Source: Ciona intestinalis (lineage: Eukaryota; Chordata; Ascidiacea; Phlebobranchia; Cionidae). Taken from it: a stretch of 64,000 nucleotides of DNA. Location: contig NC_020175.2 in the NCBI RefSeq assembly GCF_000224145.3, forward strand, positions 979,948 through 1,043,947. The letters are read 5' to 3'. Both the position numbers and the translations under genes were made by a program. Below are positions 11,201 through 46,368 of the stretch, piece by piece (within the stretch, counting starts at the first letter, position 1; every line of letters begins with the position of its first letter). The notes beneath the pieces were generated by a model. That model saw only the letters and a program-made list of their open reading frames with translations, was not told the origin of the DNA and made no database searches.

Positions 11201-12534
11201 TATATTACGTAACAATGCCAATTATTTCTTTCGGTTTGCAATAATCATGTCCAGACTGTGGTACAACACTTTTCATATGCTTAAGTTTCATATGCTTAAA
11301 CGAGCCTAATTTTAAAATACACGATAAAACTGTAAAAATGCGTTTTTATTTCTAAGACCTTTGGCTAAGTGCGCCGCAAACATTTTGAATAGCTCAAGTG
11401 GCGCCGGGTGAAAAAAAAGTTTGGGAACCACTGGCTTAACTGATTATAAACTTTAATACCTTTCATTATATTATATTCATAATGCAAATACCTTACTGTT
11501 AATAATTAATGAAACATACACAGTCAAACAGGGACATATACGTAAGATGATCTTTGTGATCTTCTTAAATCAGTTTGTAATTAATTGATATTATAAATAA
11601 AATATCTTGATGTTATGACTAATATTGTAATAAAAGTGCAGGTGCAATGCAACACCAGGTTATAACTTGCCATAACAACCATACTCTAGGAGTATTGAGA
11701 CGTAACATATCGCTATTCATTATTGTGGTGTAATAAATCTTTAAACCTACACAAGTCACGTGAATTAAAGTGACGAAGCGTGTTTTCCCGCATTTTCAAA
11801 TTTAATTTTCGACAGGAACGCCTGTTTTTTAGGAAAAAATATTTTGAAACCAAATGTTTTACTGGCCATCAGCTAAAGCATTATCCTCTCCGTACAGAAT
11901 AAAAATTCTACAGAATATTTTGATTTACCATTTTTTCCATCGCTGCTGCTTTGTTTTGATGATAAGTAGATTTTTCAGTGTTATGGTTATCAGGACACAC
12001 AGCGATTGCTTCAGAATATTTTTCAATTGCCTCCTCATATTTGCCTTGCTTGAACAATCGGTTTCCTTCATTTTTTAAATCTTGCGCTTCTTGAAATTTT
12101 GACTGAAATAAAATATAAGATATTAATGAAGAACATCAGTTAAAAGCATGCCTCTTAAAAATAACATTAATAAAAGCTCATGTGTGATAGTTGTAAGAAA
12201 TTTGTAATTATGATGCTAGAAATACAAACAATATAACAAAACAAATGTCTCTAATTGTATTATTTACCTTTGGTTTGCTTACAGAAGCATTTTCAGAAGA
12301 TACATTCACAGATAACTGGGAAGATCTATTAGGTGATGAGCTTCCTTCTGGTTCACTTCTTGCATCTTTGGCGGTAGGTTTTTCTGCGTCTTCCAGCAAC
12401 AAATCTTGTGTTTTGGTTTTCGAACCAGTTCTTAAGTAATAGATGCCAACACCAGCAATTACAACTGGCACGCCGACAGCTAATGCAATTTTCCATGTTG
12501 GCCAGGACCCTTCGCCAGATATATTATCAGACAT
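5292..12534 (-). CDS. TOMM70: TOMM70, mitochondrial outer-membrane import receptor
   Basis: Thirteen minus-strand exons join in frame: 12268-12534, 11929-12102, 10805-10931, 10272-10381, 9876-9991, 9482-9615, 9028-9158, 8357-8491, 7422-7534, 6990-7101, 6446-6543, 5705-5827 and 5292-5454. They encode 600 residues, against about 608 in human. Residues about 15-34 are an N-terminal membrane anchor (IALAVGVPVVIAGVGIYYL) followed by an acidic, Ser-rich linker. Exons 2-4 hold the clamp TPRs (KNEGNRLFKQGKYEEAIEKY; ERWGDVVYEC; VKALHRRSKAYERL) that bind HSP70/HSP90 C-termini. DITTVCILEGFQN and MPSPIFIKQYFASFNDDLIS are diagnostic of animal TOM70. Later exons give the core TPRs (ALLLRGTFYLLSG; NALIKRGSMSMQ; ALQWKQDVEKA), and the protein ends AKKYGLRPPMPGGI. 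It receives chaperone-bound preproteins such as carrier proteins at the outer membrane. It is divergently arranged with the SIK kinase. Two hAT-type elements sit in its introns. Confidence 0.96.
6093..6401. mobile_element. Non-autonomous hAT element in TOMM70 intron 11
   Basis: The ends are inverted repeats: CAGTGGTTCCCAACCTCCGG on the left and ...GTTGAGAACCACTG on the right. Flanks are an 8-bp near-perfect target duplication, gcttaaat (6085-6092) and gcttagat (6402-6409). This matches the hAT superfamily rule of 8-bp duplications and CAG-type termini. It has no transposase. Confidence 0.85.
6708..6860. repeat. Degenerate MITE remnant in TOMM70 intron
   Basis: 'atatagtaggttgcgatggg' followed by 'taagatggctcatgttttta' resembles the left inverted repeat of the palindromic MITE. 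The rest is heavily decayed. Confidence 0.4.
7290..7400 (-). mobile_element. SINE fragment in TOMM70 intron 9
   Basis: 'tcttatttatcttcaggtgg', 'gtgttctgtttcatacacct' and 'catgcctatccac' match the 3' half of the SINE in the same order. It is sense to TOMM70 but far (about 190 nt) from the next acceptor. Confidence 0.5.
7535..8356. other. TOMM70 intron 8, no further feature
   Basis: This 0.8-kb intron is AT-rich. A 95-residue open frame (7485-7772 on the plus strand) overlaps the real exon and has no protein-like features. I see no repeat end or RNA gene. Confidence 0.5.
10971..11433. mobile_element. Non-autonomous hAT element (463 bp) in TOMM70 intron 2
   Basis: The left end CCGCGGTTCCCAAAGTGGGC and the right end (read on the minus strand) CAGTGGTTCCCAAACTTTTT are terminal inverted repeats. 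A perfect 8-bp target duplication gcttaact flanks it at 10963-10970 and 11434-11441. Subterminal GCGCCGCGGCGCACTAGTGC is palindromic and repeats near the right end as 'gcgccgcaaac' and 'ggcgccgggtg'. No transposase frame was found. Confidence 0.92.
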
Positions 12535-37420
<24,886 letters not shown>

Positions 37421-39254
37421 CAAACAATGCCGTGAATTTCCTTCTGCTTCTCACGCTGCTACAAACAATGGCAGTTATACTGTACTTGATTACACAGACC
37501 AAGACATAGATAGTCTTGAGTAGAAGTGAAGATTTGCCAACTTAAATAGTTCCAGCCACACCTTTTCAGTATTTTACCAGATTTTAAAAGTTTTAATTGT
37601 ATTTTATAATTTCGAAAACTTTATTTTTTTCTCAAATTGGTTTTAATAGGCAATTCTGAACCTGTTGGTCATGGAATGTCATTATTTCAAATCTTTTACC
37701 GTTGTTTAGTCCGCCTATGAGATTTTCCATGACCGCCACCCTACACACAAGCTTTGTAATGCTTTGTACATGTTTCATGGTCAAATATGAAGATTCACCT
37801 TTTACTGTACAACAACTAAGCTGCACGATCTACATACCTGCTTTGACTATTTTGTGTGTCCTTACATTTACAATGGCTGCCCTAAAACCTGGTCTGCTTG
37901 GTTTATTTTACTCCATATTTTCTTCTATTGAACTAAATGGTGTTTTCAGTTTCTCTTTTTTTCGCAAGAGTTTATTCGAGTTCTGTTGTTCTGTAAGAGT
38001 TTTAAATGTCAGCTGTTATTCATACCTGTTCACAAAAGTCTTAAAACCAGAAGAAAATTTGGCTTGTAATCCAGAAAAAAAGGACATTTTGAAGCTGAAG
38101 TTATAAAACATTGAAAGTACATGTGTTTGCTTTTGTAAGAAATCTGCACGACTTTAATGCTGTGCGTGAAAATGTTGCAACTGACCTACAATTGGAGATG
38201 TAAATATTTCCTGGCATGCCATACGTTAAGAACTTCATTCACTACTATTAAAAATTAAATCCGACACATTGAAGTCATTGTGAAACCATACACTTGGGCT
38301 ACAAAGCTTCTGCTGTAACACCCCTCAGTGTGTGTAGTTTGCTTTTGCACATTTTGTAACAGGAGTTCTTGCATTTCGTTGGGTTAAATTTCATCGTGAA
38401 TTATTGTTCCCAGCATTTTTAGTCTGTCCGTATTCTAACCTTAATAAATCAAAATCTTTATTTGTATTCTCTGACTCTTTCATTTGTAACAATACAAATC
38501 TATCTTAAGCTGCATATCATTTATATGTTTAACCCTAAACAAATTAGCAACAACACATGTCAAGTTACCAGCTGTTATATAAGCCCTATATTTAGATTTC
38601 TGTCTAATTTTTTATAAGTTAAGTTGTATATTGTGTAAAGTAGCCCCACGTTTACAGTTTCATTGTTCATTTTCATAGTACTTGTTCCATCCTACATCGT
38701 TTGGTTACATTTGCCAGTTTTGACTGTTGCCAGTTTTGAATAATAGGAAAATAGACCAACATTCATAGGTAAAAACAATATTATTAACAGAAAAATAGGT
38801 TCAAACTTATTCCCCTTTTATCTAAAGAACCTTTTTTAAAATTATGTGGTTAATTTAAAGTTCACTCTGTTCTTCTAGTATTTACTAAATTACTTAATCT
38901 ATTTCATTTCTGAAATTAAATTTAACTGTCCATGAAGTGCCACAATTTTACAAAGACTGATAAATTTTACTGACATAAACACAATGAGTGAGAGAAGTGC
39001 TACTTGAAATACAGTGAAAATATTGGGTTGAAGATCTACATGGATACATAGATGACATAACTGTACATATGAGGAATGACTACATTAGCAACTTTTATAC
39101 AGCAACGAATGATAAGGTATATGTGTTGATAAAACTATACATAACCCTAAGGTATGTCAGTTTCTAATAAAAAGTGCTGTACATAATTATATTATTGCTA
39201 ATGTGAAAATATGTGTAGGATCTGTACATTAAAATAACAAAGTGGACAAGTTTG
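37421..39254. other. Convergent 3' regions of SIK (+) and CFAP126 (-)
   Basis: The kinase stops at 37420 and CFAP126 at 39255, so the 1.8 kb holds both 3' UTRs. AATAAA at 38443-38448 followed by a T/G-rich stretch is a good SIK poly(A) signal, giving a 3' UTR of about 1 kb. A 134-residue open frame at 37702-38106 lies inside this presumed UTR and shows no domain or family resemblance. Confidence 0.6.
38443..38448 (+). terminator. Likely SIK poly(A) signal
   Basis: Canonical AATAAA about 1.0 kb after the stop codon, followed within 30 nt by T/G-rich sequence. Confidence 0.5.
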
Positions 39255-41788
39255 TTAACATATTTCAACTTCTGGTGATTTCTGATATCTTGAACTTGCA
39301 ATTGATTCTGGGCGCCCTGGAAAACATTGATCATCAAAACACAGTAAGGTTGATATTAAATTATATATGCTATTCTACATGCGTGAGGTCCTACAGCAAG
39401 GCATCTCATTGGGCCTGAGAATTAGAACAGAGTTGGCTCATTACCCAACACACACAGTAAAAGAACCATTTGTTGGTAAACAAAGAAAATTACGGATCAA
39501 TATAACTGTATCTTCTCGACTCCCAACAGAACGTTGTTAATTGTTAAAAATGTGATTAGTAAAATATGGGATATTATGTGTTTATGCCAACAGTATTTTT
39601 CTTATTTTTACCCCACAGTATTAATGTTTTATAATCAAATTGCTCTGGTATTTTTGTTCACTAAACTCACCTGAGTCAGGGGTTAGTATTCTCTCTTTAA
39701 TTGAGGTCACAGATTGGGTGCGGGAAATTGCTTTCTCAGACACAGGGGTAGGTGGAAGAGAAAGAGCTTCACTGTGTCTTGAAGAAACACTGGTACATAA
39801 AGTGGTAATGTTAGTGATAGAATTAGCTTAATTAAACGCTTTTAGTTTTATTAAGTGTGGAGATTCTTTATTTTAACGTAAAAACACTTTTGCAAATATG
39901 ACAGGAATTCGTCATTTTTAACTTTGGGAGGTGATTATAACATGAGTGTCTTTTTGCAAACTATAAACTGTGGTAACCACAGGCTAGGCTTTGTATACTG
40001 ATTAATGTTTATACCTTCAAAATTGGAATATTTTTAAATCTGGACAACCCATCAGCCACCATGGGTTGAAGAGATTCATTCCAACCAGCAGAAGTGAGTC
40101 ATAAAACCAGTATCCTTGGGTTAACCATAAAATAAATCACTTACCGTTGTTCTACTTGCTCTTTCACACCAGCAGAAGGATCAATTGCTTCCTGAATTGG
40201 TGACTTTGATTTTGGGGGACTGGGAGCTGAAGGTCTTTCAACTGGTGATTCCTTCTTTGTGTCCTGCATGTAGACCAATCATTTAATGGTATGACATGGT
40301 GTGGGAGAATAATGTATTTCTAATGAAATTTGTGGCGCTGTGGTTAGTGCATCTGCCTGAAAGAATATTGGCTCATGGCTTAATGCTGCTGCTATTGGGC
40401 ATATGCAGCCTAGGACAAGACACTTAACTGTAATTGCTCCCCAGTGGTTGTTTATAAGTTGTCTTTTGTCAGCCATACATTAAAAAATGCCCCACTACAC
40501 ATTGATAGATATGTTTCGTACACCTTTTTTTAAGTATAAGACAAGTTGTGTAATGAGTCTAATGACACACACTAAGAATTTGCAGGAAAATTCTAAAATT
40601 TGAATAAATAAATGTAATCTATTCATTAAGTACAGTCTTCATAAACTGTTTTATTGTTTCACACGTCTATTGCCCACTTCCAAGTTACCATGTATGTAAA
40701 TATAAATTACCTTTATTGACTTTTTTGGCCCAAACTCTTTGTATCCATTCACTGCAGTGTTGAGTGGTGAGCTTTCTTTAAACTGTAGAAGGTTGGAAGC
40801 TGCTCTGTTGGACCTCGCTGTGTAGGAAGGTCGGGCTGGAGGAATGTTTCGTGGCATGTCCCATGTACCTGTGAAAGAATTGAATGAATGTAAGTTATTT
40901 ATCCTTCTATGGTGTGACAACGATGTTCATTATAACACAGGTACTTTGTACTTATTTGAAACCATATGTAAGTTTGTATAAAAGTTTGTCATTTAAGGCC
41001 TGATAATTTGGACAATTCATGAGGAACTACTTGGTTGAAGCAATTAATGTCTTGCCCAAGAACACCTGTCACATTACTGGGAATGCAAGCTTAATACATT
41101 ACTAGGTCACTGGTCACTGGTATTTACAAAACTAGTTAGTGAGGGTAATTATTTATACATAAGGTTTGTAACTCAAAATAAGTTACAAGTTGGCACACAA
41201 AAGTTGCATCGTATCTAAAATGTTTAAAAATAAAAACAGCAATAAAAATATTCTATAACCACCAACTTACCCATAAATGTCCCCCAAGGAGACTCCTTCG
41301 ATTTTGGGACCCCTGGTTTTAAATGTCCCCGGTCATTTGCAATGATTTGTGTGAAACCTTCCAGGGTGCTAGGTCTTTCTTTGTGTTTCCTTGGCACGGT
41401 CCAGTTTATCAACTTTTTTGGATTGAATGCATCTTCATACTATAGATGAATGAAAGTAATTTAACTTATTTTGTTGTGCCGGGGGCAGGAAATTAAAACA
41501 GAGACTTTTTGTTTCAAATACACCCCGTGCCAGCTTATGAGCATGTAACTTATTGAAAAACTTTTTTTATTGTATAACAGACCATTTAGACAATTCATAA
41601 AGGACCACTGGGTTTAAGCTACTCCTATTTTATTGGGTAGCACATTGTGTTATGGCATACCAAAATACACACAATACAGCTTGAAATAAAACTATGTATA
41701 CCAATTTTTCACACAACATCAACCATATACGGATTTATTAAATTAAAATTGTTATATCCACCTGATTAGCACTAAAGTGCGATGACAT
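39255..41788 (-). CDS. CFAP126: CFAP126 / Flattop, cilium and flagellum-associated protein
   Basis: Six minus-strand exons: 41762-41788, 41271-41439, 40711-40868, 40145-40263, 39671-39789, 39255-39316; phases 0,1,0,2,1 close in frame to 217 residues (human about 177). The start MSSHFSANQ parallels the MATNYSANQ-type start of vertebrate Flattop. The core, GFTQIIANDRGHLKPGVPKS, then PWGTFMGTWDMPRNIPPARP, is the family signature. The C-terminal half is Ser/Pro/Lys-rich (PSAPSPPKSKSPIQEA) and low in complexity, as in other Flattops. In vertebrates the protein docks at basal bodies and along ciliary microtubules and contributes to basal body positioning under planar polarity control. The last short exon (ending SPEVEIC) is the least certain because it rests on splice sites and phase alone. 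Sense SINE tails abut the acceptors of exons 2 and 3. Confidence 0.93.
39368..39475 (-). repeat. Copy of the TAATGGACCAACTC dispersed repeat
   Basis: Read on the minus strand: 'gggtaatgagccaactctgt', 'ctaattctcaggccc', 'ctgtaggacctcacgcatgt', 'agaatag'. It is the best-preserved copy in the window. Confidence 0.7.
39485..39625. repeat. Partial MITE-like segment in CFAP126 intron 5
   Basis: 'gtatcttctcgactcccaac', 'gttgttaattgttaaaaatg' and 'gggatattatgtgtttatgcc' match the interior of the palindromic MITE, but neither end is intact. Confidence 0.45.
40328..40628 (+). mobile_element. SINE, antisense in CFAP126 intron 3
   Basis: Head 'gtggcgctgtggttagtgca', body 'ggacaagacacttaactgta', 'ctccccagtggttgt', 'atgccccactacacattg', tail with 'aataaatgtaatctattcat'. 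Confidence 0.7.
40880..41108 (-). mobile_element. SINE, sense in CFAP126 intron 2, tail at the acceptor
   Basis: Plus-strand tail 'tgaatgaatgtaagttattt' starts 13 nt from the exon 3 acceptor (40868). The body follows: 'aacgatgttcattataacac', 'ggaactacttggttgaagca', 'gtcttgcccaagaacacctg'. Confidence 0.75.
41445..41640 (-). mobile_element. Truncated SINE, sense in CFAP126 intron 1, tail at the acceptor
   Basis: Tail 'gatgaatgaaagtaatttaa' ends about 6 nt from the exon 2 acceptor (41439). The body: 'acaccccgtgccagcttatg', 'gagcatgtaacttattg', 'ggaccactgggtttaagcta'. Confidence 0.7.
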
Positions 41789-43285
41789 TTTCTTGAAGCA
41801 ATCTCACCTAATCAGCAAAAATCACACGAGCGTTACTTAAACCTGATAGCCGGTAAAAAGCCAGTCCAGTATAATTTTAGTGGAAAAACAACGCTTTTAA
41901 TTTATACACTTTCACTTTAGTAGGCGGCTCATGTTACCATAGTGACACGCCACACGCTGTGCTAGAGCGCCTGTTTCGCGGGGATAAGGATTACCACTTC
42001 GTGACAAAATTTTAGTTAACTTATCAAACCAACATTTGTTTAATGCATTACAACGCTCGTAAAGATAATGTAGACAACTAGGTTGTATTAAAGTATCGGT
42101 GTGTTTAATTAATTTTGTTACGTGTGTGCTAAAGACAAATTACTGCGTGAACAAGCATTTTGAATGAACATGACGTAAGCAAAGGCATTGTATATTAATA
42201 TAGATCATTATTATCTATATTGTATCTTTGGCGATTTTATAGTAACCTGATTTTTAAAACCGTGAATGTCTGGTGACGTCCAACTTTTCGCTGCATGAAA
42301 CGCGATACATAGTCGCTCTGCAACAGTTCATGGTTAACTGCACTTTCTCGCTTTGCATATTGGGAAAGTACACGACAGACAACAGCATTTGCATGTTTCA
42401 TCAATTTATTTCACAAAATGTATATACAAGATTGGAATTCTGTCGAATTGTCGGTCGTGTAAATGTACTGAGAGCCGAATACGTGAAACCGTCTCACGTT
42501 TTAGGGTCTCAGGGACACCGCCAGCCAACTGGTAAATTCCACATAAGATAACAAGTGCTGCACAGTTAGCTTTTATTCGTGGATAGTTAGCAACCATGGT
42601 TAAGCTAGCGGGCTGTATAGTTAACATTACACAAGGGAAACAATACAACCAACTACCTCAGCCACGAATAGCTGACAAATGTCTTTTTTTCTACTGATAA
42701 GACTTTATTCTTTATCTCCACCATCATTGCACTTTGAAGCTAAAAGACAAAGTGAAGCATTTTTCCGAGAAATGATGACGTACATTTTTTTTATTAAATT
42801 GGAAACAAATCCAATGATCATTCGTTCCCACCCAATGTTTTCTATAAATGCTGTAAATACAGAAATTATATGAATGAATGTAACTTATCTATCCTCGCGT
42901 GGTGGGGCAACGGCGGTCGTTATATCACGGGTGTGCCCATACACCTCGTGCCTGCTTACAAGTCATCACGCATGTAACTTTGAGGGGGATTATTTTATAT
43001 CCTATATCGTAATACAAAGTGCTACTACTTCATCCAGGTGCTCTACCGCTTGGTCCAACACCCATAAACCCGAGCTTGAGATGTCCTTTATCTCTCGCAA
43101 GATCGAATACGTGGGTGCCAGAGCCGCGCTATGTTGTGCCTGGTATCGTTGCTTACTCTAATCTGCAGATATGAAACACAGAGCAGATTGTATAACGTTT
43201 ATGGGTGAATGTTTATACAGTATACAGATTATACGTTACACACTATTTCGTCAAGAGAAGATAGCAGACACCATGTATGGTTGTA
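41789..43285. other. CFAP126 upstream region and SINE remnant
   Basis: Start-proximal sequence of CFAP126 followed by AT-rich DNA. A SINE lies at 42870-43040. Overlapping open frames on both strands at 42273-42648 have no domain or family resemblance and are left out. Confidence 0.5.
42870..43040 (-). mobile_element. Truncated SINE
   Basis: 'atgaatgaatgtaacttatc', 'tcctcgcgtggtggggcaac', 'catacacctcgtgcctgctt', 'tcatcacgcatgtaactttg' are the 3' half of the SINE. Confidence 0.7.
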
Positions 43286-43484
43286 TGTAGTAGGGTGGGG
43301 GAAGATGGGACACCTTTAGCACATAATATCCAAATATCCTGATCGTGTTTTGAACAATTAACAACGGTTAATGTTAATCGTGAGGATACGGTTTTATAAC
43401 CCATTAAATTTTTTTTGTTAACTACCAAATAGGACGAGAAAATAAAATTAAAAGGTGTCCCATCTACCCCCATTCTACTATATA
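43286..43484. mobile_element. Palindromic MITE, complete copy
   Basis: TAGTAGGGTGGGGGAAGATG at the left and CATCTACCCCCATTCTACTA at the right are inverted repeats. The interior has the conserved 'tatcctgatcgtgttttgaa' and 'gacgagaaaataaaattaaa' blocks. TA flanks both ends. Confidence 0.9.
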
Positions 43485-44474
43485 TTCACTGCCGTTATAT
43501 GCGAACCAAATCATGGTAGTAACGACCAATATAAAACACAGGCCTCGTTCTTACGTTTGTGTTTTAATTTGCGGAAATGTAATCCAATCTTAACTGTAGC
43601 TTGTATGCAAATCGGTATTTTCCTCATATTTTATTAACCCACTTGCAATAATTATAAAGTGACTGTAAGTAACTTCATACCTGCATTAAATGTATTCAAA
43701 TACCTCGCGCAAATACAGAAACTTGACCGCCACAATAAATCCTAGAACGTTCTTCTCGAAAATGAGTCATTGAACCTGTTCAAATAGTTTCATTAATTAT
43801 TCTTAGGTTAAAACTGAGTTGTGTAAGTTAATATGTGAGTATTTTAAAAGGTAAACATTGTTCATTTCGATTTTCCATTTTTTTACGATTCTTTAACGAG
43901 TTTTCACAGCGATGGGTTGAAGTACGTGATAATCGCAGAATGGAAAACATAACATAAATTTAATTTATCATTTTGAATACAGTAACGAAGATCAAATTAA
44001 CTAAGCATAGCGAAGAGAAGGAAGTTTGCAACAAAAAGACAGGCGTTAAAACACGGGTACAAAAACTTGCGTAAAAGTATTATATAAAATCGTAACTAAA
44101 TCCAACAACATTGATCTACGTAACTAGCGTGTATTGTAAAGCAATCAGTACGTCAATGTAAATGTTTAATTTTTATTAAAACAAAACACACCCTAATCGG
44201 TAACACCTTAGCATAGACCTGAATAAAATTCAAACCCTATGTTGATTTTATATTCATGGGTGCTTTGGGACATGACTGTCGCTGGTCGCAGACAGAATCA
44301 ATATGGTGTGGCAATGACACGACAGCAGTCACGGAGAAGACGGTCATATACGTGCTTTCCATTCTACGCTTTCCGTCTGCGCTGATCACGATCACTGATT
44401 AGACATTGGATCGCTGAGAGCCTGAATCTGTGCCAGATTTTCTTTGTAAGTTAGCGACGCTGTTTACCCGAAAT
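43485..44474. other. AT-rich stretch without recognised feature
   Basis: About 1 kb without a gene or repeat copy I can name. The segment 44250-44430 is more GC-rich and could be a regulatory element or non-coding exon, but nothing specific is visible. Confidence 0.4.
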
Positions 44475-44668
44475 GGTAAGGGTGGGGTAACATGGGACAT
44501 GCTTTGGTTCCGTCTTATTATCTTATTTGGTGGTACACAATGAATAATTACATAATTATTTACCCTACTCTTACAAATATAAAAAGCGTCTTTAATTGTT
44601 CAAACACCATCAAGAAATATGAGATTTAGGCGAAAGCGACATCCCAACTTACCCACAGTACTAAATAA
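44475..44668. mobile_element. Palindromic MITE, diverged copy
   Basis: 'aagggtggggtaacatggga' at the left and 'acatcccaacttacccacag' at the right; interior 'ttatttggtggtacacaatg' is the opposite orientation of the usual block. Ends are recognisable but mutated. Confidence 0.7.
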
Positions 44669-46149
44669 CCGAGTTCAAGATTTCAATTAAGATTCTTAAA
44701 TCGAAAACTCAACCGCGTTCATAGTGTCTAGATATGCGCGTGTAAAGTTTGTAGACGATAACAACACAGTACTGAGGTCGAGACGAAAGCCAAGCTCAAA
44801 ATTAGGTCGCCTTAAAAGGTAGGACCGTAGACTTTATCCAGCGTAGCGAGAGCGATTGGTTCTCGCCTCTTCAAAGTCACGTTCTCCCTTTCCCTAATAC
44901 TGTCTCACAGACAACGACAAACCAAAACACCGACCAAGTTTCGTTCGTGTTTATAAAGTAATTTTTTTACGGCGTTTTTAGCTCCCCATATTATTATTAT
45001 TGCATAAGATGAGGGAAACTTTGTAAGTCGGCTTTATACCGGTATATTGTAATTTCTTTCGTGTATTACGTCTGGGAAAGCGTTTTATGACCCGTTTAGT
45101 CCAACAGATAAGCACTGAACATTATCTTGTGCATTCTTTAACGATAACGTGTAAACGTATGGGTAACAATCAAGTAACTTCAGTCGTTTAAATTGTTAAG
45201 TCATTCGTTGTCGGAGCGGCAACAAAACCGAGGAAGGGGCTTTATTTCCTAAACTTCTCAAAACCAAGAACAATAAATTCCATTCTTGGCCGCAAACAGT
45301 GTACGGTTGTGTTGGTCTTGTTCCGTTATGTGGCGACCTAACCATTATCGTAGCCATGACGCTTCGCTCCTAACGTGTTTAACTAATTTGAAATCATTAA
45401 CTAGGGCTTGAAATGAGAGCTTCTGTGGCCAGTAATCCCAATTCACCTCACCTAGAACGACTGCCTCTTATATCAACCAAAGCTAAGCCTACAGTAAACT
45501 AAACAAGCTGATCAATTGGACTCGGTTACGCAATGAATACTCGTATATCAGCACAGGGGGTTGCGTCATACCATCGTTCAGATGATTCTTGCCATTTCTC
45601 TCTTTTCTATTTTCGCCTCAAAATCAATATGTCTGTGCTCGCTTGTTCGAAAAGTCACCGTTTTTGTCATGCCCTCACGTTCATATTGGTATTCTCCGTC
45701 TAGCTCGCTGAAAAGCACTTAAACTCCACGCATGACCAAACACCAGACAAGTTGAGACGTCACGTGACCTATGACGCACGCTGTCCGCCGGTACGTAGCC
45801 ACCGAGAGAGCGACACTCGTGTCATATCAGCCAAGCCCCATAGTTACACGAAGGAGTAAAAACGAACGCCACTGTTGCCCCACCAAGTTAATACTAACCG
45901 CCAACCCACAAGATTTACTCACCCCACACAGCGCAAGTCAAGCTGGGAATTATGTTCACCGACTAAGCCGACAACCTGCCGTAGTTTAGCTTTACAATGC
46001 TGTCGCGCTTGAGTATCCACTTTGCGAGCAAACAGCGGGTTTTCACAAAAGCCACATCCGTAACACTCAGACTGAAATATCGAGTTCTTTCGCGTGCTGG
46101 GTGTCGCGATACCGGGACACTGCAGTCTCCATTGTGTGTTTGTGTGTGC
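44669..46149. other. Intergenic stretch with a GC-richer zone
   Basis: No named gene. 45200-46130 is less AT-rich than its surroundings and includes CACGTGAC-type sequence near 45760 and several CG-containing blocks. A 72-residue open frame at 45771-45989 has no recognisable domain. Confidence 0.4.
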
Positions 46150-46368
46150 TAGCGGTTTAACGGAAATTGCTGCAACCCAGTGATCACTAATGGGTTGTCG
46201 AATTTTTCAGCTATGTAGAAAATTAAGAAAATAAAAACTTATTGTCACCCACAAAGATACATACATGGTAACACGTAAGCGGGGTATATGTGGAACAGAA
46301 AATTAGGTACATAAGGACTGTCATTACCACGAAAGGATACGTAAACGTCACTTATTTATACCATATAC
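46150..46368 (+). mobile_element. 5'-truncated SINE
   Basis: 'aacggaaattgctgcaaccc', 'agtgatcactaatgggttgt', 'cacccacaaagatacataca', 'acgtaagcggggtatatgtg', and a degraded tail. Confidence 0.7.

Noticed and set aside
37702-38106. 134-residue frame after the SIK stop
   Set aside because: It lies in the likely SIK 3' UTR, with no domain; its Cys/Phe-rich composition fits translated AT-rich DNA.
45752-45776. CACGTGAC near 45760 as a promoter
   Set aside because: A single E-box in a repeat-rich region with no gene start nearby is not enough.
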